Assembly (NCBI RefSeq): GCF_010994275.1
Contig: NZ_WMCD01000009.1
Span: forward strand, 62,001 to 126,000
Source of the DNA: Cyclobacterium jeungdonense
GTDB lineage: Bacteria > Bacteroidota > Bacteroidia > Cytophagales > Cyclobacteriaceae
Length of the DNA: 64,000 bases
Reading direction: 5' to 3'
The notes beneath the pieces are model-generated. The model made no database searches and was not told where the DNA came from. It worked only from the letters and a program-made list of their open reading frames with translations. Of this stretch, positions 1-8,439 are shown piece by piece (within the stretch, counting starts at the first letter, position 1; the number at the start of each line of letters is the position of its first letter). Made by a program: the position numbers and the translations under genes.

Positions 1-314
1 CCTCTTGGTTGGTTATAACGTACCTTTTCCATACTTTCGGCGAACTCAGTCTAAGTCCGGTTGGATTGAGTTTAACGACCAAGTTGGCTCCTAAAAAGTT
101 TGCCGGCCAAATGATGGGAATGTGGTTTCTATCCATAGCAATGGGTAATCTGATTGCAGGAAGAATTGCCGGAAGCGCAAGTGGAGGCACCTCTGAGGCT
201 CTGGCCGAAATGCCGGATCAATACATGCTGATTGTCTATACCGTTATGGGCGCCGGTTTCGTGTTGATGTTGATTTCTAAACCTATTCGAAGTCTGATGG
301 GTAAGGTGCACTGA
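1..314 (+). CDS. POT/PTR-family peptide MFS transporter, C-terminal end (partial)
   Basis: The gene is cut by the left edge of the window; the open frame runs in from base 3 and stops at 312-314. About 104 residues remain. They contain two hydrophobic segments, an A-G-Q-M-M-G-M-W stretch and the motif SLSPVGLS, which fit the last helices of proton-dependent oligopeptide transporters (PTR2/DtpA-like) in the inner membrane. By family, such proteins take up di- and tripeptides with protons. The start codon and substrate motifs lie outside the window, so the subfamily is inferred. A strong terminator follows 16 bases after the stop. Confidence 0.8.
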   Translation, partial: SWLVITYLFHTFGELSLSPVGLSLTTKLAPKKFAGQMMGMWFLSIAMGNLIAGRIAGSASGGTSEALAEMPDQYMLIVYTVMGAGFVLMLISKPIRSLMGKVH

Positions 315-330
315 TCCACCAGAAGTAAAA

Positions 331-360
331 AAGGCCGGTTTGTGACAACCGGCCTTTTAT
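331..360 (+). terminator. Rho-independent terminator
   Basis: A perfect 10-bp stem (AAGGCCGGTT / AACCGGCCTT) with a 6-nt loop is followed by a short T run. It lies just after the transporter stop. Because the stem is symmetric and A-rich on the far side, it can also end the small minus-strand gene whose stop codon overlaps its edge. Confidence 0.85.
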
Positions 361-506
361 TAATCTTCTTTATCTTGTTTTTTGAATACAGTACTTCTGA
401 AATCAATGGCCGAAATGCCTGCTCCCAGACCTACCAAAATGGCAACAATCAACCAAAAAACCTGTGCTCCGGGAGCAATTGGTGAACTGAATATCTCTAA
501 TAACAT
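360..506 (-). CDS. 48-residue single-pass membrane peptide
   Basis: A short minus-strand frame starts at ATG 504-506 and stops at TAA 360-362. It encodes 48 residues: a short N-terminus (MLLEIFSSP), one hydrophobic helix of about 20 residues (around residues 16-34, with a GLGAGIS glycine pattern) and a charged tail ending KKQDKED. This is the layout of a small membrane protein with a cytoplasmic basic/acidic tail. I do not recognise the family. It ends against the shared terminator at 331-360. Its size and helix make chance less likely, but there is no homology evidence available here. Confidence 0.55.
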   Translation of the reverse strand: MLLEIFSSPIAPGAQVFWLIVAILVGLGAGISAIDFRSTVFKKQDKED

Positions 507-643
507 ACTACTTTTGGTTATGACAGTGTTTAAAGCTGCAATTTAGCATCCAAAATGAGGATAACAAAGCGAATAAATAAAAAGGAATAAATCAACTATT
601 GGTGGCTATTCATATTGATACGAAATACACTTAATTCGAATAT

Positions 644-844
644 TCAATCAATATCATCCTCGTCATCCTCGTCGAATTCAAAATCATCTGCTAAATCGTC
701 TCCAATATCATCGAAGTCATCGTCTTCGAAGTCCATAAAGATGTCGTCTTCTAAACCAGTGTCTTCATCTTCTTCATCAATTGAATCGTTGAATTCCTCA
801 CTGAAATCGTCTTCATCGAAATCATCATCAAAATCTTCATTCAT
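644..844 (-). CDS. Highly acidic small protein
   Basis: This 66-residue protein consists of about 40 Asp/Glu residues spaced by Phe, Ile and Ser, with no Lys or Arg. The opposite strand also has an open Ser-rich frame, but that is the expected mirror of GAT/GAA-rich codons. The minus frame has an ATG start, lies in the same direction as the next three upstream genes, and would be a nucleic-acid mimic or a cation-binding or disordered acidic protein by composition only. Its function is unknown. The repeated GAT/GAA codons could expand or contract by slippage. Confidence 0.55.
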   Translation of the reverse strand: MNEDFDDDFDEDDFSEEFNDSIDEEDEDTGLEDDIFMDFEDDDFDDIGDDLADDFEFDEDDEDDID

Positions 845-897
845 AAGCTTTAAATGTTAAAGAGTGCTGTTTTTTGCGCTAAGTAATGAAAATTTTA

Positions 898-1386
898 TTA
901 GTAACTCAATACCTCAACGGGAATTAATTTTTCTCGGACGGGAGCAAGTGTAGCTAGTTGATAAGCAGCCCATTGATTCTCCAAAAGAGAAACCCAGGTT
1001 TTAAGATAGCATAATAGATCTTCTTTTCTGTTTTTTGCCAGGTTTTCCCGCTCCTCGAACGGAATATGTTTCAGAATTTCGGGATCGGATAACCTTTCCA
1101 AATGCATTAAATCATCTCTTTCTAGCCCGATATCAAGCAATTCTGAGATCATCAAATCCATTGGTAGGCCACTGTCAGGACAATAATCGTTTAATTGTTC
1201 GCTCCAATCACCACTCCGCTGCATTGCAAAGCGGTGGATATCTCCTTTTGTAATTCTGGTAATCTCTTGTGCCAAATTGCCACAGTTGCAGGCTCCCATG
1301 TGACCCCATTGATAAGGCGCTCCCATTTTCAATTTCGTGATGGTTTTCCTCAAGGCCAGAATTAAATTTGGATTTGCTTTTGCCAT
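898..1386 (-). CDS. Conserved hypothetical protein, 162 aa
   Basis: Soluble protein with no signal peptide or membrane segment. It has a CNCG motif near residues 33-36 within GAPYQWGHMGACNCGNLA, then a helical, charged C-terminal half. Similar proteins appear to be common in Bacteroidota, but I cannot name a function. The start at ATG 1384-1386 (MAKANPNL) is preferred because the overlapping longer frame upstream is in a different phase. It lies between the response regulator (72 nt upstream) and the acidic protein (53 nt downstream), all on the minus strand. Confidence 0.75.
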   Translation of the reverse strand: MAKANPNLILALRKTITKLKMGAPYQWGHMGACNCGNLAQEITRITKGDIHRFAMQRSGDWSEQLNDYCPDSGLPMDLMISELLDIGLERDDLMHLERLSDPEILKHIPFEERENLAKNRKEDLLCYLKTWVSLLENQWAAYQLATLAPVREKLIPVEVLSY

Positions 1387-1457
1387 GTGTCTTTGGTTTA
1401 TTTAATAACCGATTTTCACAAAAGTAGTTTCCAAAAAGTGAGATTATATGCTCTGAT

Positions 1458-1835
1458 TTAAGAGAGGTTCTCTTTGTATTTACCAAAAATAAGATTGATA
1501 TATTGCTTTATCAACGGCTTGGAAAGGTATTTTTTAACCTGCTCGTATTGATTGGCTTTAATAATATCCCGCTCGTCCACGGAACTGCTTAGAATGTATA
1601 TTTCCGGATCGGATTTGACGGGGTTAAATATTTCTAAAAAATCCCATCCTGTCATTTCAGGCATATTGAGATCAAGGAATAAATAATCGGGGCTTATGTG
1701 ATAGATATCTTTTAATGCGTCCATAGCATTATCAAATGAAAAAACCTTGCAAGGCTGCATGATGTTCCTTTGTATCAGTTTTTCTGTTACAAATATACTA
1801 ATTGGATCGTCATCTATAAGAACTATCTTAATCAT
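1458..1835 (-). CDS. Single-domain response regulator (CheY-like receiver)
   Basis: A stand-alone receiver domain of 125 residues. The acidic pocket is D8-D10 (LIDDDP), the phosphoacceptor is D55 (FLDLNMP), the switch Ser/Thr is around S83, and the conserved lysine is K106 in SKP. There is no output domain, so it probably relays phosphate from a sensor kinase to a protein partner. The start at 1835 (MIKIV) is chosen over an ATG at 1880: it begins exactly at the first beta strand, and a TAnnTTTG -7 box (minus strand, 1878-1885) lies 43 nt upstream of it and overlaps the alternative start. Confidence 0.92.
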   Translation of the reverse strand: MIKIVLIDDDPISIFVTEKLIQRNIMQPCKVFSFDNAMDALKDIYHISPDYLFLDLNMPEMTGWDFLEIFNPVKSDPEIYILSSSVDERDIIKANQYEQVKKYLSKPLIKQYINLIFGKYKENLS

Positions 1836-2012
1836 TGAAATACATAAACGTGGTTTTGAAAAGCAAAATAGAAGGTACAAAAGTAAATAAATTAATTCAC
1901 TTTAAACTTTTATTTGCTCTTTTTTTCTTAATCCAATGAAATTTCTGAATTAAAAGATATAAATAGCTAATTTTATGCCAGATCTTTGTTGCGGGTATCC
2001 GACTCCCTGCTT

Positions 2013-2020
2013 TACTTTTG
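2013..2020 (+). promoter_or_regulatory. Candidate -7 promoter element for dCMP deaminase gene
   Basis: TACTTTTG matches the Bacteroidota -7 consensus TAnnTTTG and lies 50 nt before the ATG at 2070. No good -33 TTTG at the usual spacing is visible, so this is only a candidate. It also argues against a start upstream at 1986. Confidence 0.35.
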
Positions 2021-2069
2021 TAGGTATCCGCAAGTCTTATTTGAAAGCACACCGAAATCCCAAAATCCC

Positions 2070-2552
2070 ATGAGTAAACCTGATTTTGATGATATTTTTA
2101 TGGAGCTGGCCGTAAGCCTTGCTCAGCGCTCTCATTGTATCAAAAAGCACGTTGGCGCGGTTTTGACCAAGGATACACGGATCATTTCGATTGGCTACAA
2201 TGGGCCGCCATCGGGCACCCATAATTGTGATGAAGAGTTTCCCGACGAAGGCTGTAGCCGCGATAGCAAAGGCAGTTGCTCATTGGCACTACATGCAGAG
2301 CAAAATGCGATCCTATATGCGGTAAAAAATAAGGCAACTGTGGAAGGATCTACCCTATATGTAACTTTAGCGCCCTGTTTGCCTTGTGCAAGGATTATTT
2401 ATTCTATGGGTATTCGCAAAGTCATTTATTTGTATTCGTATGCGGCCTACAAGGGATTGGGAATAGACGAAGGCATCTCTTTTCTTGAGAAATTTGGTGT
2501 GTTGGCAGAAAAGTATCCCAAATCTATCCGAATTACCGATTCTCTGATTTAA
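2070..2552 (+). CDS. dCMP deaminase (ComEB-like cytidine deaminase)
   Basis: Zinc-dependent deoxycytidylate deaminase, converting dCMP to dUMP for thymidylate synthesis in the cytoplasm. Visible motifs: GYNGPPSG (residues 42-49), the catalytic H75-A76-E77, and the zinc cysteines in PCLPC (C103, C106). Its 160 residues fit the family. The start at 2070 (MSKPDF) is preferred to an in-frame start at 1986, because the extra 28 residues are not family-like and a promoter-like box lies between them. The next gene, murB, is convergent. Confidence 0.93.
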   Translation: MSKPDFDDIFMELAVSLAQRSHCIKKHVGAVLTKDTRIISIGYNGPPSGTHNCDEEFPDEGCSRDSKGSCSLALHAEQNAILYAVKNKATVEGSTLYVTLAPCLPCARIIYSMGIRKVIYLYSYAAYKGLGIDEGISFLEKFGVLAEKYPKSIRITDSLI

Positions 2553-2690
2553 ATCCGATTGAAGCCGAGCTGACTTAGCAAATGGCGTCGTGGTGAAAGT
2601 ACGATTTCCTGGAATGCTCACCTGGCTTAGACGGAAGAAGAAATAATCGAAAAATAAAAATTGCAAGTGCCTTTTTTCGATAAAACGCTA

Positions 2691-3728
2691 TTAAGGTTCG
2701 ATCCATTGCTCGGTGGAGATTAGATTAACTTCCCTTTCCAAAATTACACCAAACTTATCATAAATATCGGATTGGATTTTTTTGCTCAGGGCAATTATAT
2801 CGGAGCCCTCCCCATTGCCATGATTTACCAAGACCAGAGGTTGGTGTTCATGTACTCCAATGTTGCCAAAACGCTTTCCTTTCCATCCGGCCTGTTCAAT
2901 CAGCCAGGCCGCGGGTATTTTTACAAATTTCCCCGAGGCATACCCTGGAATTTTGGGAAATTTTTCCCGTAGACGCTCAAAGTCTGCAATCGGGACCGTC
3001 GGATTTTTGAAAAAACTACCGGCATTACCAATTTTTTTAGGATCTGGCAATTTCCTTTGCCGGATCCCTATCACTGCTTTGCTGATATTTTCGGGGCTAG
3101 GAATGAGGTTCCCAAGCTCCTGCAAGGTACGTTGGATATCACCGTAGTCGATGGTGGGCCGTGGCTTCTTCCATAGCTTAAGGGCCACATGGGTAATGAT
3201 ATATTTTCCCTTCCATTTGTTTTTAAAGATACTTTCCCGATAGCCAAATGCGCAATCCTCTTTATAGAATCTTTTGGTCTGGCGACTGGCAATTTCGATG
3301 GCATCCAAATGGTCAAATACCGATTCGATTTCTACCCCATAGGCACCGATGTTTTGCATGGGGGCTGCTCCGACGGTTCCCGGTATTAAGGACAGGTTCT
3401 CCAGCCCACTCAATCCTGAGGCCAAAGAATAGGTGACCAAATCGTGCCAAACTACACCTGCACCAGCTTTTAGCAAAACGAAATCCGCATCTTCTTCTAT
3501 TTTTTCGATGCCTTGAATGTTGATTTTGATAACCAAGGCATCGATGTCTTGCACCAGGAGAATGTTACTACCACCACCGAGAACAAACAATTTTTTGCCC
3601 AGGGATCGGGCATGTGAAATAGCCTGAATGACCTCATCGGAACGATTGGCTTCAAAAAATAATCGGGCTTTTTTGTCGATTCCAAAAGTATTGTACCGAC
3701 GTAAAGAAATATTTTCTTGTATCTTCAT
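2691..3728 (-). CDS. murB: UDP-N-acetylmuramate dehydrogenase MurB
   Basis: Reduces UDP-N-acetylenolpyruvoylglucosamine with NADPH and FAD in cytoplasmic peptidoglycan precursor synthesis. The 345 residues show RYNTFGID near residue 11, the FAD-binding GGGSN at 51-55, GTVGAAPMQNIGAYG around 117-131, the catalytic Arg in GYRES (R164) and the proton-donor Ser in NAGSFF (S238), with the conserved Glu near the C-terminus (LEREVN). The tight YGDIQ-type spacing suggests a type I enzyme. It is transcribed away from the AstE/AspA-like gene. Confidence 0.96.
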   Translation of the reverse strand: MKIQENISLRRYNTFGIDKKARLFFEANRSDEVIQAISHARSLGKKLFVLGGGSNILLVQDIDALVIKINIQGIEKIEEDADFVLLKAGAGVVWHDLVTYSLASGLSGLENLSLIPGTVGAAPMQNIGAYGVEIESVFDHLDAIEIASRQTKRFYKEDCAFGYRESIFKNKWKGKYIITHVALKLWKKPRPTIDYGDIQRTLQELGNLIPSPENISKAVIGIRQRKLPDPKKIGNAGSFFKNPTVPIADFERLREKFPKIPGYASGKFVKIPAAWLIEQAGWKGKRFGNIGVHEHQPLVLVNHGNGEGSDIIALSKKIQSDIYDKFGVILEREVNLISTEQWIEP

Positions 3729-3756
3729 CTTTTTAATTATGACACGAAATAAGGAT

Positions 3757-3770
3757 TATTTGATCAAATA
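3757..3770. promoter_or_regulatory. 14-bp palindrome in a divergent intergenic region
   Basis: TATTTGATCAAATA is a perfect palindrome between murB (minus) and the AstE/AspA-like gene (plus). Just beside it, ACAGCTC at 3780-3786 pairs with GAGCTGT at 3811-3817 across a 24-nt loop. Either could be an operator or a leader hairpin for the plus-strand gene. No regulator is identified. Confidence 0.3.
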
Positions 3771-3846
3771 GAAAAAAAGACAGCTCGTTTTCTCCGAGTT
3801 CTTTTACCGTGAGCTGTTTTGGAAAAAAAAAGCAAAAGGAGTATTT

Positions 3847-4812
3847 ATGAAAGAAATGGTGATCAATGGCATTCGGATAAGACCCGGCCAATCATTAAAC
3901 ATAGAAATTGCCATTGCCAGGCTGCCCACCCATACCTTGATTGATCTTCCGGTTTTTATCAGAAGTTCAAGTAACCCTGGTCCGGTCGTACTGATCAGCG
4001 GAGGCGTACATGGAGATGAAATCAATGGGATCGTGACTGTAAAAAGAATGCTGGAAGAAAACATTTTTGAACCGAAGAAGGGTACGCTGATCTTTATTCC
4101 ATTGGTAAATGTGTATGGTTTTTTGAGCAATTCCCGAACATTCCCGGATGGCAGGGATCTGAATAGAAGCTTTCCTGGAAGTAGCAAAGGCTCCCTTGCT
4201 TCTCAGATTGCCAATATTCTGACTAATGAAATCATACCACAGATAGATTACGGTATTGATTTTCATACAGGAGGCAGGATGCTTTCCAATTACCCTCAGG
4301 TACGGGTAGATTTTAAAGATACCATAGGATTGAATTTGGCTGAAGTTTTTGGTGCCAATTTCACTGTTAATTCACCCCATATTGACCGGTCTTTTAGAAA
4401 AGAAGCTTTTAAGAATAATAAGCACCTGCTGGTATTTGAAGGCGGGGAATCCATGCGGCTTGATGAGCAGGTGATTCAGGAAGGAATCATCGGTACTGGA
4501 AGAATATTGAAACACCTCGAAATGATTGATGGTGAATTCCCCTTGGTGAGAACCTTGAAAATTCAGGAAAGCAGCTGGGTGAGGGCTAGAATATCCGGAA
4601 TTTTCAATGCTTCCGTTTCCGCAGGGGATGAAGTAAAAAAGGGTCAGGTATTGGCTAAAATATCCGACCCCTATGGGCAGGTAAAAGTTCCCGTCAAGAG
4701 TTCCTTTTCCGGACATGTTATAGGCATCAATAATCAACCGGTAGTCAATGCGGGAGATGCTTTAGTGCATGTAGGTAAATCACAAACAGTAGCCGAAGCG
4801 TTAGATTATTGA
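3847..4812 (+). CDS. Succinylglutamate desuccinylase/aspartoacylase-family hydrolase
   Basis: Zinc carboxypeptidase-fold (M14-like) amidohydrolase of 321 residues. Zinc ligands are visible as H55 and E58 in GGVHGDEING and H140 in DFHTGG; RDLNRSFP (103-110) is the substrate-binding block, and E198 in VFEGG is the likely catalytic base. The C-terminal third (about 235-310) is beta-rich and contains a lipoyl-like GDEVKKGQ turn, as in the AstE/AspA group. The substrate cannot be deduced: no arginine-succinyl pathway genes or rimK are nearby. Confidence 0.88.
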   Translation: MKEMVINGIRIRPGQSLNIEIAIARLPTHTLIDLPVFIRSSSNPGPVVLISGGVHGDEINGIVTVKRMLEENIFEPKKGTLIFIPLVNVYGFLSNSRTFPDGRDLNRSFPGSSKGSLASQIANILTNEIIPQIDYGIDFHTGGRMLSNYPQVRVDFKDTIGLNLAEVFGANFTVNSPHIDRSFRKEAFKNNKHLLVFEGGESMRLDEQVIQEGIIGTGRILKHLEMIDGEFPLVRTLKIQESSWVRARISGIFNASVSAGDEVKKGQVLAKISDPYGQVKVPVKSSFSGHVIGINNQPVVNAGDALVHVGKSQTVAEALDY

Positions 4813-4925
4813 AAATACGGAGCCATTAGGAGGAAAAGCTATAAAATAGTGTATTGTATCTCGGTAAAATCGACGGCCATTTGGCGAGAGATAAAGGGAT
4901 TCACCCAAAACCTTTGTACGACCTA

Positions 4926-5735
4926 TCAAGGTTTCTTTTCCATAACCACCCCTTCTGCCAGCCGAATAGTGGTCTTTGATTCACAGCCTTCGGTAACGGA
5001 GTAAACCAGTTCATGAGACACAGGACTTTCCCCGGTCCTGTTTATGGTCCATGTTTCTGTCCCTGAAGCTGGCCGGAGTAGTGTTTTGGAGAGGCATACT
5101 TCGGAAATCTTTTTTTCAGGATTTACAATCACTGTGAAATCGTTTCCACTCCAGTTTCGCCCCTCCATGGTTCCCTGACTGGTGATTTGGCTCACTCTCC
5201 CCGATTGGACCTTACCTTGATGCGTATAGGCAGGGTTTAGTCGTGTAGAGGACCCCTCTGAATGAATCAATCGCAGGGAGTCAGTTAGTTCTTTCATCGT
5301 TACACTTTCGGGCTGTTTAGCGGTTAGCTGAAAAAGCCGTTGGCCCGTTACCCCGGAACCTTCCATTTCGTAATCATTATAATTCAATCGAAGGGAATCC
5401 CCTATTCCGAGGACAGGTTGCCCGTATTGGATGGTGATTTCTCCTTTTCTGATGGAAAATTCGTCTTCACACAGCGGTTGCCCGTAGTTTAGATTCACGG
5501 AAAAGGTGGCTGAATCGAGGGTGATCGTTGGACATCCCGGGAGAGAATCCGTAATGGAAGTATCGAGGAATGACTCCCAATCCTGAAAAACCAGGTAAAG
5601 GTGTTCGTCCAGGCTTTTGGAAGCCCAGTAAGCCTCCTCTCCTTCAAATGATTGATTGATTTGGAGGTCTTTACTTACTTCGGGTAAGCAGGATATTAAG
5701 ACCCATAGGAGTAAAAAAGACACCTTATTTTTCAT
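4926..5735 (-). CDS. Hypothetical lipoprotein, 269 aa
   Basis: The N-terminus is a signal peptide followed by the lipobox LISC (Cys16), so the protein should be anchored to a membrane facing the periplasm. The remaining sequence is rich in Ser/Thr and beta-strand-like, with Cys pairs around residues 68 and 90 that could form a disulfide. I do not recognise a domain. A TAnnTTTG box on the minus strand (5781-5788) lies 46 nt upstream of the start and probably drives it. It is transcribed divergently from the SDR gene. Confidence 0.8.
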   Translation of the reverse strand: MKNKVSFLLLWVLISCLPEVSKDLQINQSFEGEEAYWASKSLDEHLYLVFQDWESFLDTSITDSLPGCPTITLDSATFSVNLNYGQPLCEDEFSIRKGEITIQYGQPVLGIGDSLRLNYNDYEMEGSGVTGQRLFQLTAKQPESVTMKELTDSLRLIHSEGSSTRLNPAYTHQGKVQSGRVSQITSQGTMEGRNWSGNDFTVIVNPEKKISEVCLSKTLLRPASGTETWTINRTGESPVSHELVYSVTEGCESKTTIRLAEGVVMEKKP

Positions 5736-5866
5736 TCAAACTGATTTTAACGCGTGAAGTGTTTCAACGACGAAATTACTCAAAGTTAAATTAATATCCA
5801 CTCCCCAGATTTAAAGCGTGTAAAAATATGTATTTTAAGGGATGTAAGGTTTTAAGAATTCGAAAA

Positions 5867-6739
5867 ATGAACTATAAGGAAGGAATGTTGGTACATGGAG
5901 CCCTGGACAATCAGGTGATTTTAGTAACCGGGGGCGGCACCGGACTGGGTGCTTCCATGTCCCGTTATTTTTTATCACTTGGGGCAAAATTGGTCATAAG
6001 CAGCCGAAAATTAGCTGTGTTGGAAGCTACCGCTGATGCATTGGAGAAGGAGACCGGGGGACTGGTTTTACCGCTGGCTTGCGATATACGGGATCATAAT
6101 GCGGTGTCGGAAATGTATGGTAAGGCTAAGTCACACTTTGGAAAAGTTGATGCAGTAGTAAACAACGCTGCTGCGAATTTTATCAGCCCCACCCAGCGAC
6201 TCTCTCCCAATGCCTTTCATACGATTTTGGACATTGTACTCAAAGGCACCTCAAATATGACGCTGATAGCAGGGCAGGACTGGATAAAGGATCAAAAGTC
6301 GGGGGTGTTTTTAAACATTGTAACTACTTACGCATCTACCGGTTCTGCTTTCGTGGTTCCCAGTGCCGCTGCTAAAGCCGGCGTGTTGGCGATGACACGC
6401 TCCCTTGCAGTGGAATGGGGCCCCCTCGGTATCCGAAGCAATGCCATAGCCCCTGGACCTTTCCCCACGGAGGGGGCTTGGGAACGTTTGTTGCCAGGCC
6501 ATATGGCCGAAAAGTTTAATCCAGCCAAAAGGGTGCCATTGGGACGGGTAGGCGATCACCAGGAATTAGCTAACTTAGCGGCTTACCTGATATCTCCCTT
6601 TTCCGCGTTTGTCAATGGCGAGGTAATCACCATTGATGGGGGAGAGTGGCTCCAGGGGGCTGGGCAGTTCAATGGCTTTCGGGAAGTAAAGGAAGAAGAA
6701 TGGAATGCCCTGACAAGCAAAAGGAAAAAGACCGATTAA
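5867..6739 (+). CDS. 2,4-dienoyl-CoA reductase-like SDR oxidoreductase
   Basis: Short-chain dehydrogenase of 290 residues that resembles the mitochondrial/peroxisomal 2,4-dienoyl-CoA reductase group more than typical SDRs. It has the NADP-binding TGGGTGLG (21-28), NNAAANFISP (99-108), LSPNAF and the PSAAAKAGV segment with Lys170, in which the usual active-site Tyr of YxxxK is absent, as in DECR enzymes. The C-terminal QFNGFR...EEEWN also matches that group. Likely role: NADPH reduction of 2,4-dienoyl-CoA in unsaturated fatty acid beta-oxidation. The start at 5867 (MNYKEG) is preferred over 5828. Confidence 0.88.
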   Translation: MNYKEGMLVHGALDNQVILVTGGGTGLGASMSRYFLSLGAKLVISSRKLAVLEATADALEKETGGLVLPLACDIRDHNAVSEMYGKAKSHFGKVDAVVNNAAANFISPTQRLSPNAFHTILDIVLKGTSNMTLIAGQDWIKDQKSGVFLNIVTTYASTGSAFVVPSAAAKAGVLAMTRSLAVEWGPLGIRSNAIAPGPFPTEGAWERLLPGHMAEKFNPAKRVPLGRVGDHQELANLAAYLISPFSAFVNGEVITIDGGEWLQGAGQFNGFREVKEEEWNALTSKRKKTD

Positions 6740-6757
6740 AGATTGCCGGAATCCATT

Positions 6758-7282
6758 TTATCGTTTGTCTTCTTTAAAAACCGGCGGCTTTTTATAAGGC
6801 AATGCCAGCCGGAAATCCCAATTTGGCAGAACTTTCTGAATGTTATTTTCCTCCAGGGAAGTGGTCTCAAGAAAGTACCAGTTTTCACGGTTTTCGGTGC
6901 CTATTGCGATCAGATTGCTTTCCGTGGTCAGGGTTCCCCCTGGTACTTTGGTGACTTGCTTTACAGGCACGATCGCATGAACTTCATCCTTTACCTGAAC
7001 AGTCCGTATTTCTTCCCCAAATTGCAAGGAGGCCAGTCGCTGCCCCTGTTTTTTCTTGGTTTCCTGAATCTGCCTTAATAATTCCTTCATTGCTTCCCGA
7101 CCTCCTGCTTTTTCAATTAAGGATGGATAGGTAAAATCCAACAGGATTTCATGATCCCCATGTAACTGAGCGTACACGTAAATCTGACCCGCTGTTTTTA
7201 TTTCTTCCACTACCTGCCCATTGGCAGTTTGAGCTTGCATTCCCGTATAAAAAATGAGACCAAACAGTAATTTTTTTATCAT
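6758..7282 (-). CDS. Secreted hypothetical protein, 174 aa
   Basis: Begins with a cleavable signal peptide (MIKKLLFGLIFYTG..., cleavage probably near residue 22 after ANG/Q). The mature part, about 150 residues, mixes helices and strands (YAQLHGDHEILLDF, then alternating strands) in the style of small NTF2/SnoaL-like or DUF4878-type proteins, but no motif is decisive. Convergent with the SDR gene, 18 nt apart. Function unknown. Confidence 0.7.
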   Translation of the reverse strand: MIKKLLFGLIFYTGMQAQTANGQVVEEIKTAGQIYVYAQLHGDHEILLDFTYPSLIEKAGGREAMKELLRQIQETKKKQGQRLASLQFGEEIRTVQVKDEVHAIVPVKQVTKVPGGTLTTESNLIAIGTENRENWYFLETTSLEENNIQKVLPNWDFRLALPYKKPPVFKEDKR

Positions 7283-7352
7283 AGCTAAACCGTTATTTTA
7301 CTTCTAAAATAGGTCTAAGAAAACGAAATTCAAGGCAAAAAATCAGAAAATT

Positions 7353-7538
7353 TTATTGTTCCACACCAGATGCATTAAACCAGTGAAGTTCGCCATTTTC
7401 CATCCCATAACTGATCTGAATGGGATTGCAACAAACTTCACAATCTTCAATGTACTCCTGATCCGAAACGCTGGGGTCAAGCAACATGGATATTTCCGAA
7501 AAGCAAAAGGGACACTGAAAAAAGTGTTCGATTTCCAT
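7353..7538 (-). CDS. CPXCG-motif cysteine-rich small protein
   Basis: A 61-residue protein with Cys9 and Cys12 (CPFC) and Cys33, Cys36, Cys37 (CEVCC), separated by an acidic linker. This is the pattern of the small CPXCG cysteine-rich family (Pfam PF14255), presumed to bind one zinc ion. Function is unknown. A stretch without genes follows upstream to 7724. Confidence 0.8.
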   Translation of the reverse strand: MEIEHFFQCPFCFSEISMLLDPSVSDQEYIEDCEVCCNPIQISYGMENGELHWFNASGVEQ

Positions 7539-7724
7539 GATTATTCACCGTTTAGTTTACTTTATTTACTCAAAATCCGGAAACAAAGTTTCGTTATCCC
7601 CACGCTTTTTCTGTTCGCTTTCCGTTATCGGATGTTTATAGCGTATTTATTGGTAGTTCTTGATCAAATACACCCATACCTGGCAGGGAGAAAGGGAAAA
7701 TTAAGAAGGGGTAAAACCTTTTAT

Positions 7725-8438
7725 TTAAAGGCCGCTCCCGCCTAAGGAAATCGTGGTTAATTTGCTATCTAAAACCTGTCCTTTTTCACATTTCAGGATT
7801 CGGTAGGGATGTTTTTTTAACAGGTCGTAATTGTGTGTGGCCATAAGGATGGCAGTCCCTTTCTTATTGATTTCCTGAAACAGATTAAAAATTCCATCCG
7901 ACACTTCCGGATCCAGGTTTCCGGTGGGTTCGTCTGCCAAAAGAATGGATGGTTCATTTAACAATGCCCGGGCAATAACCACCCGCTGTTGTTCTCCACC
8001 CGAAAGCTGATGGGGCATTTTCGTAGCAGCTCCTCCTAATCCCACTCCCATCAGCACTTCAATCATTCTGTTTTTCATTTTGAGTTTGTCTTTCCAGCCT
8101 GTAGCACGAAGGACAAAATACAGGTTTTCAGACACAGTGCGATCTGGAAACAATTGAAAGTCCTGAAATACAATGCCCAATTTACGGCGTAAAAAGGGGA
8201 CTTCTTTCTTTTTGATTTTTTCGATGGAAAAACCAGCCACTCTCGCCTCCCCCATAATTAAGGGGAGGTCGGCATACAGGGTTTTAAGCAGGGAACTCTT
8301 TCCGCTGCCCGTTCTGCCAATCAGAAATACAAATTCGTCTTTTTCTATGGAGAAGTTAACATCCTTCAAAATGGTATTGATTCCCTGAAAAATACAGGCA
8401 CCCTGTACTTTGACCACCGGCTCATTCGAAAAGACCAT
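7725..8438 (-). CDS. ftsE: FtsE-like cell-division ABC ATPase
   Basis: ABC-transporter ATPase of 237 residues, closest to FtsE, which with the membrane protein FtsX controls septal peptidoglycan hydrolysis. Walker A is GRTGSGKS (41-48), Q-loop Q92, signature LSGGEQ (145-150), Walker B ILLADE (165-170), and H-loop H202 (ATHNYD). The start at 8438 (MVFSNE) is preferred over 8468: it lies one base after the stop of the upstream small gene (TAA-T-ATG), which implies translational coupling. No ftsX lies next to it. Confidence 0.87.
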   Translation of the reverse strand: MVFSNEPVVKVQGACIFQGINTILKDVNFSIEKDEFVFLIGRTGSGKSSLLKTLYADLPLIMGEARVAGFSIEKIKKKEVPFLRRKLGIVFQDFQLFPDRTVSENLYFVLRATGWKDKLKMKNRMIEVLMGVGLGGAATKMPHQLSGGEQQRVVIARALLNEPSILLADEPTGNLDPEVSDGIFNLFQEINKKGTAILMATHNYDLLKKHPYRILKCEKGQVLDSKLTTISLGGSGL

Positions 8439-8439
8439 A

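Noticed and set aside
615..860. Serine-rich plus-strand frame
   Set aside because: It is the mirror image of the GAT/GAA-rich acidic gene on the minus strand; poly-Ser here is an artefact of that codon pattern.
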